Of a DNA stretch of 12,524 nt, positions 12,515 through 12,524 are shown piece after piece. The first letter of the stretch is position 1. Every line of letters starts with the position of its first letter. The DNA comes from Baffinella frigidus (taxonomy: Eukaryota; Cryptophyceae; Cryptomonadales; Baffinellaceae), in NCBI GenBank assembly GCA_026770585.1, contig MU647397.1, forward strand, positions 113,711-126,234, given 5' to 3'. A program made the translations under genes and the position numbers. The notes beneath the pieces were generated by a model. It saw nothing but the letters and a program-made list of their open reading frames with translations. It did not search any database and was not told the DNA's origin.

Positions 12515-12524
12515 GTGAGCACTT

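Noticed and set aside
12046-12522. Minus-strand frame of 158 codons at the right end
   Set aside because: It is opposite the more protein-like plus frame and contains no motif; the plus strand also has the splice-donor consensus.

Overview
The window looks like a chromosome end from a microbial eukaryote. Base 1 starts a C-strand array of AAACCCT units, which is the orientation of a left chromosome end. The AAACCCT/TTTAGGG telomere unit occurs in plants, many algae and alveolates (apicomplexans, chromerids, dinoflagellates). The few believable genes are GC-rich, one encodes a FYVE zinc finger, and CT/AG microsatellites are abundant. The species cannot be named from this sequence. Nothing looks bacterial: there are no operons, ribosome binding sites, tRNAs or rRNAs.

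Layout. 1-1950 is degenerate telomere-like sequence interrupted by short unique blocks, one dispersed repeat and a recurring small cassette. 1950-2850 holds a 24-bp minisatellite and three copies of a short hairpin transposon. 2851-3255 is an internal telomere-like tract in the opposite orientation, and its first 100 bases are the cleanest telomeric array in the window. A minus-strand gene (3256-3792, possibly open to 3915) has its stop codon inside that tract. 3920-5340 is a visibly AT-richer island with nested inverted repeats and no convincing gene. The plus-strand gene at 6056-6850 encodes a FYVE-domain protein, the best-supported gene here. 7000-7950 contains microsatellites, repeats and two minus-strand gene fragments that share a motif; one of them abuts a third telomere-like tract (7947-8171). 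8190-10950 is a mosaic of hairpin transposons, a broken coding-like repeat family present in both orientations, GC-rich minisatellites and a 118-bp tandem duplication. 10950-12030 is microsatellites and two more dispersed repeats. From about 12241 to the end is a coding-like open frame that ends in a good splice-donor consensus, probably an exon of a gene continuing past the window.

The genes do not form a pathway. The picture is a subtelomere built from telomeric tracts, gene scraps and mobile repeats. The clearest unifying signals are a seven-copy MITE family whose three best copies are each exactly 117 bp between TA dinucleotides, and repeated joints between telomere-like DNA and broken coding sequence. 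No complete new multi-gene system was found.
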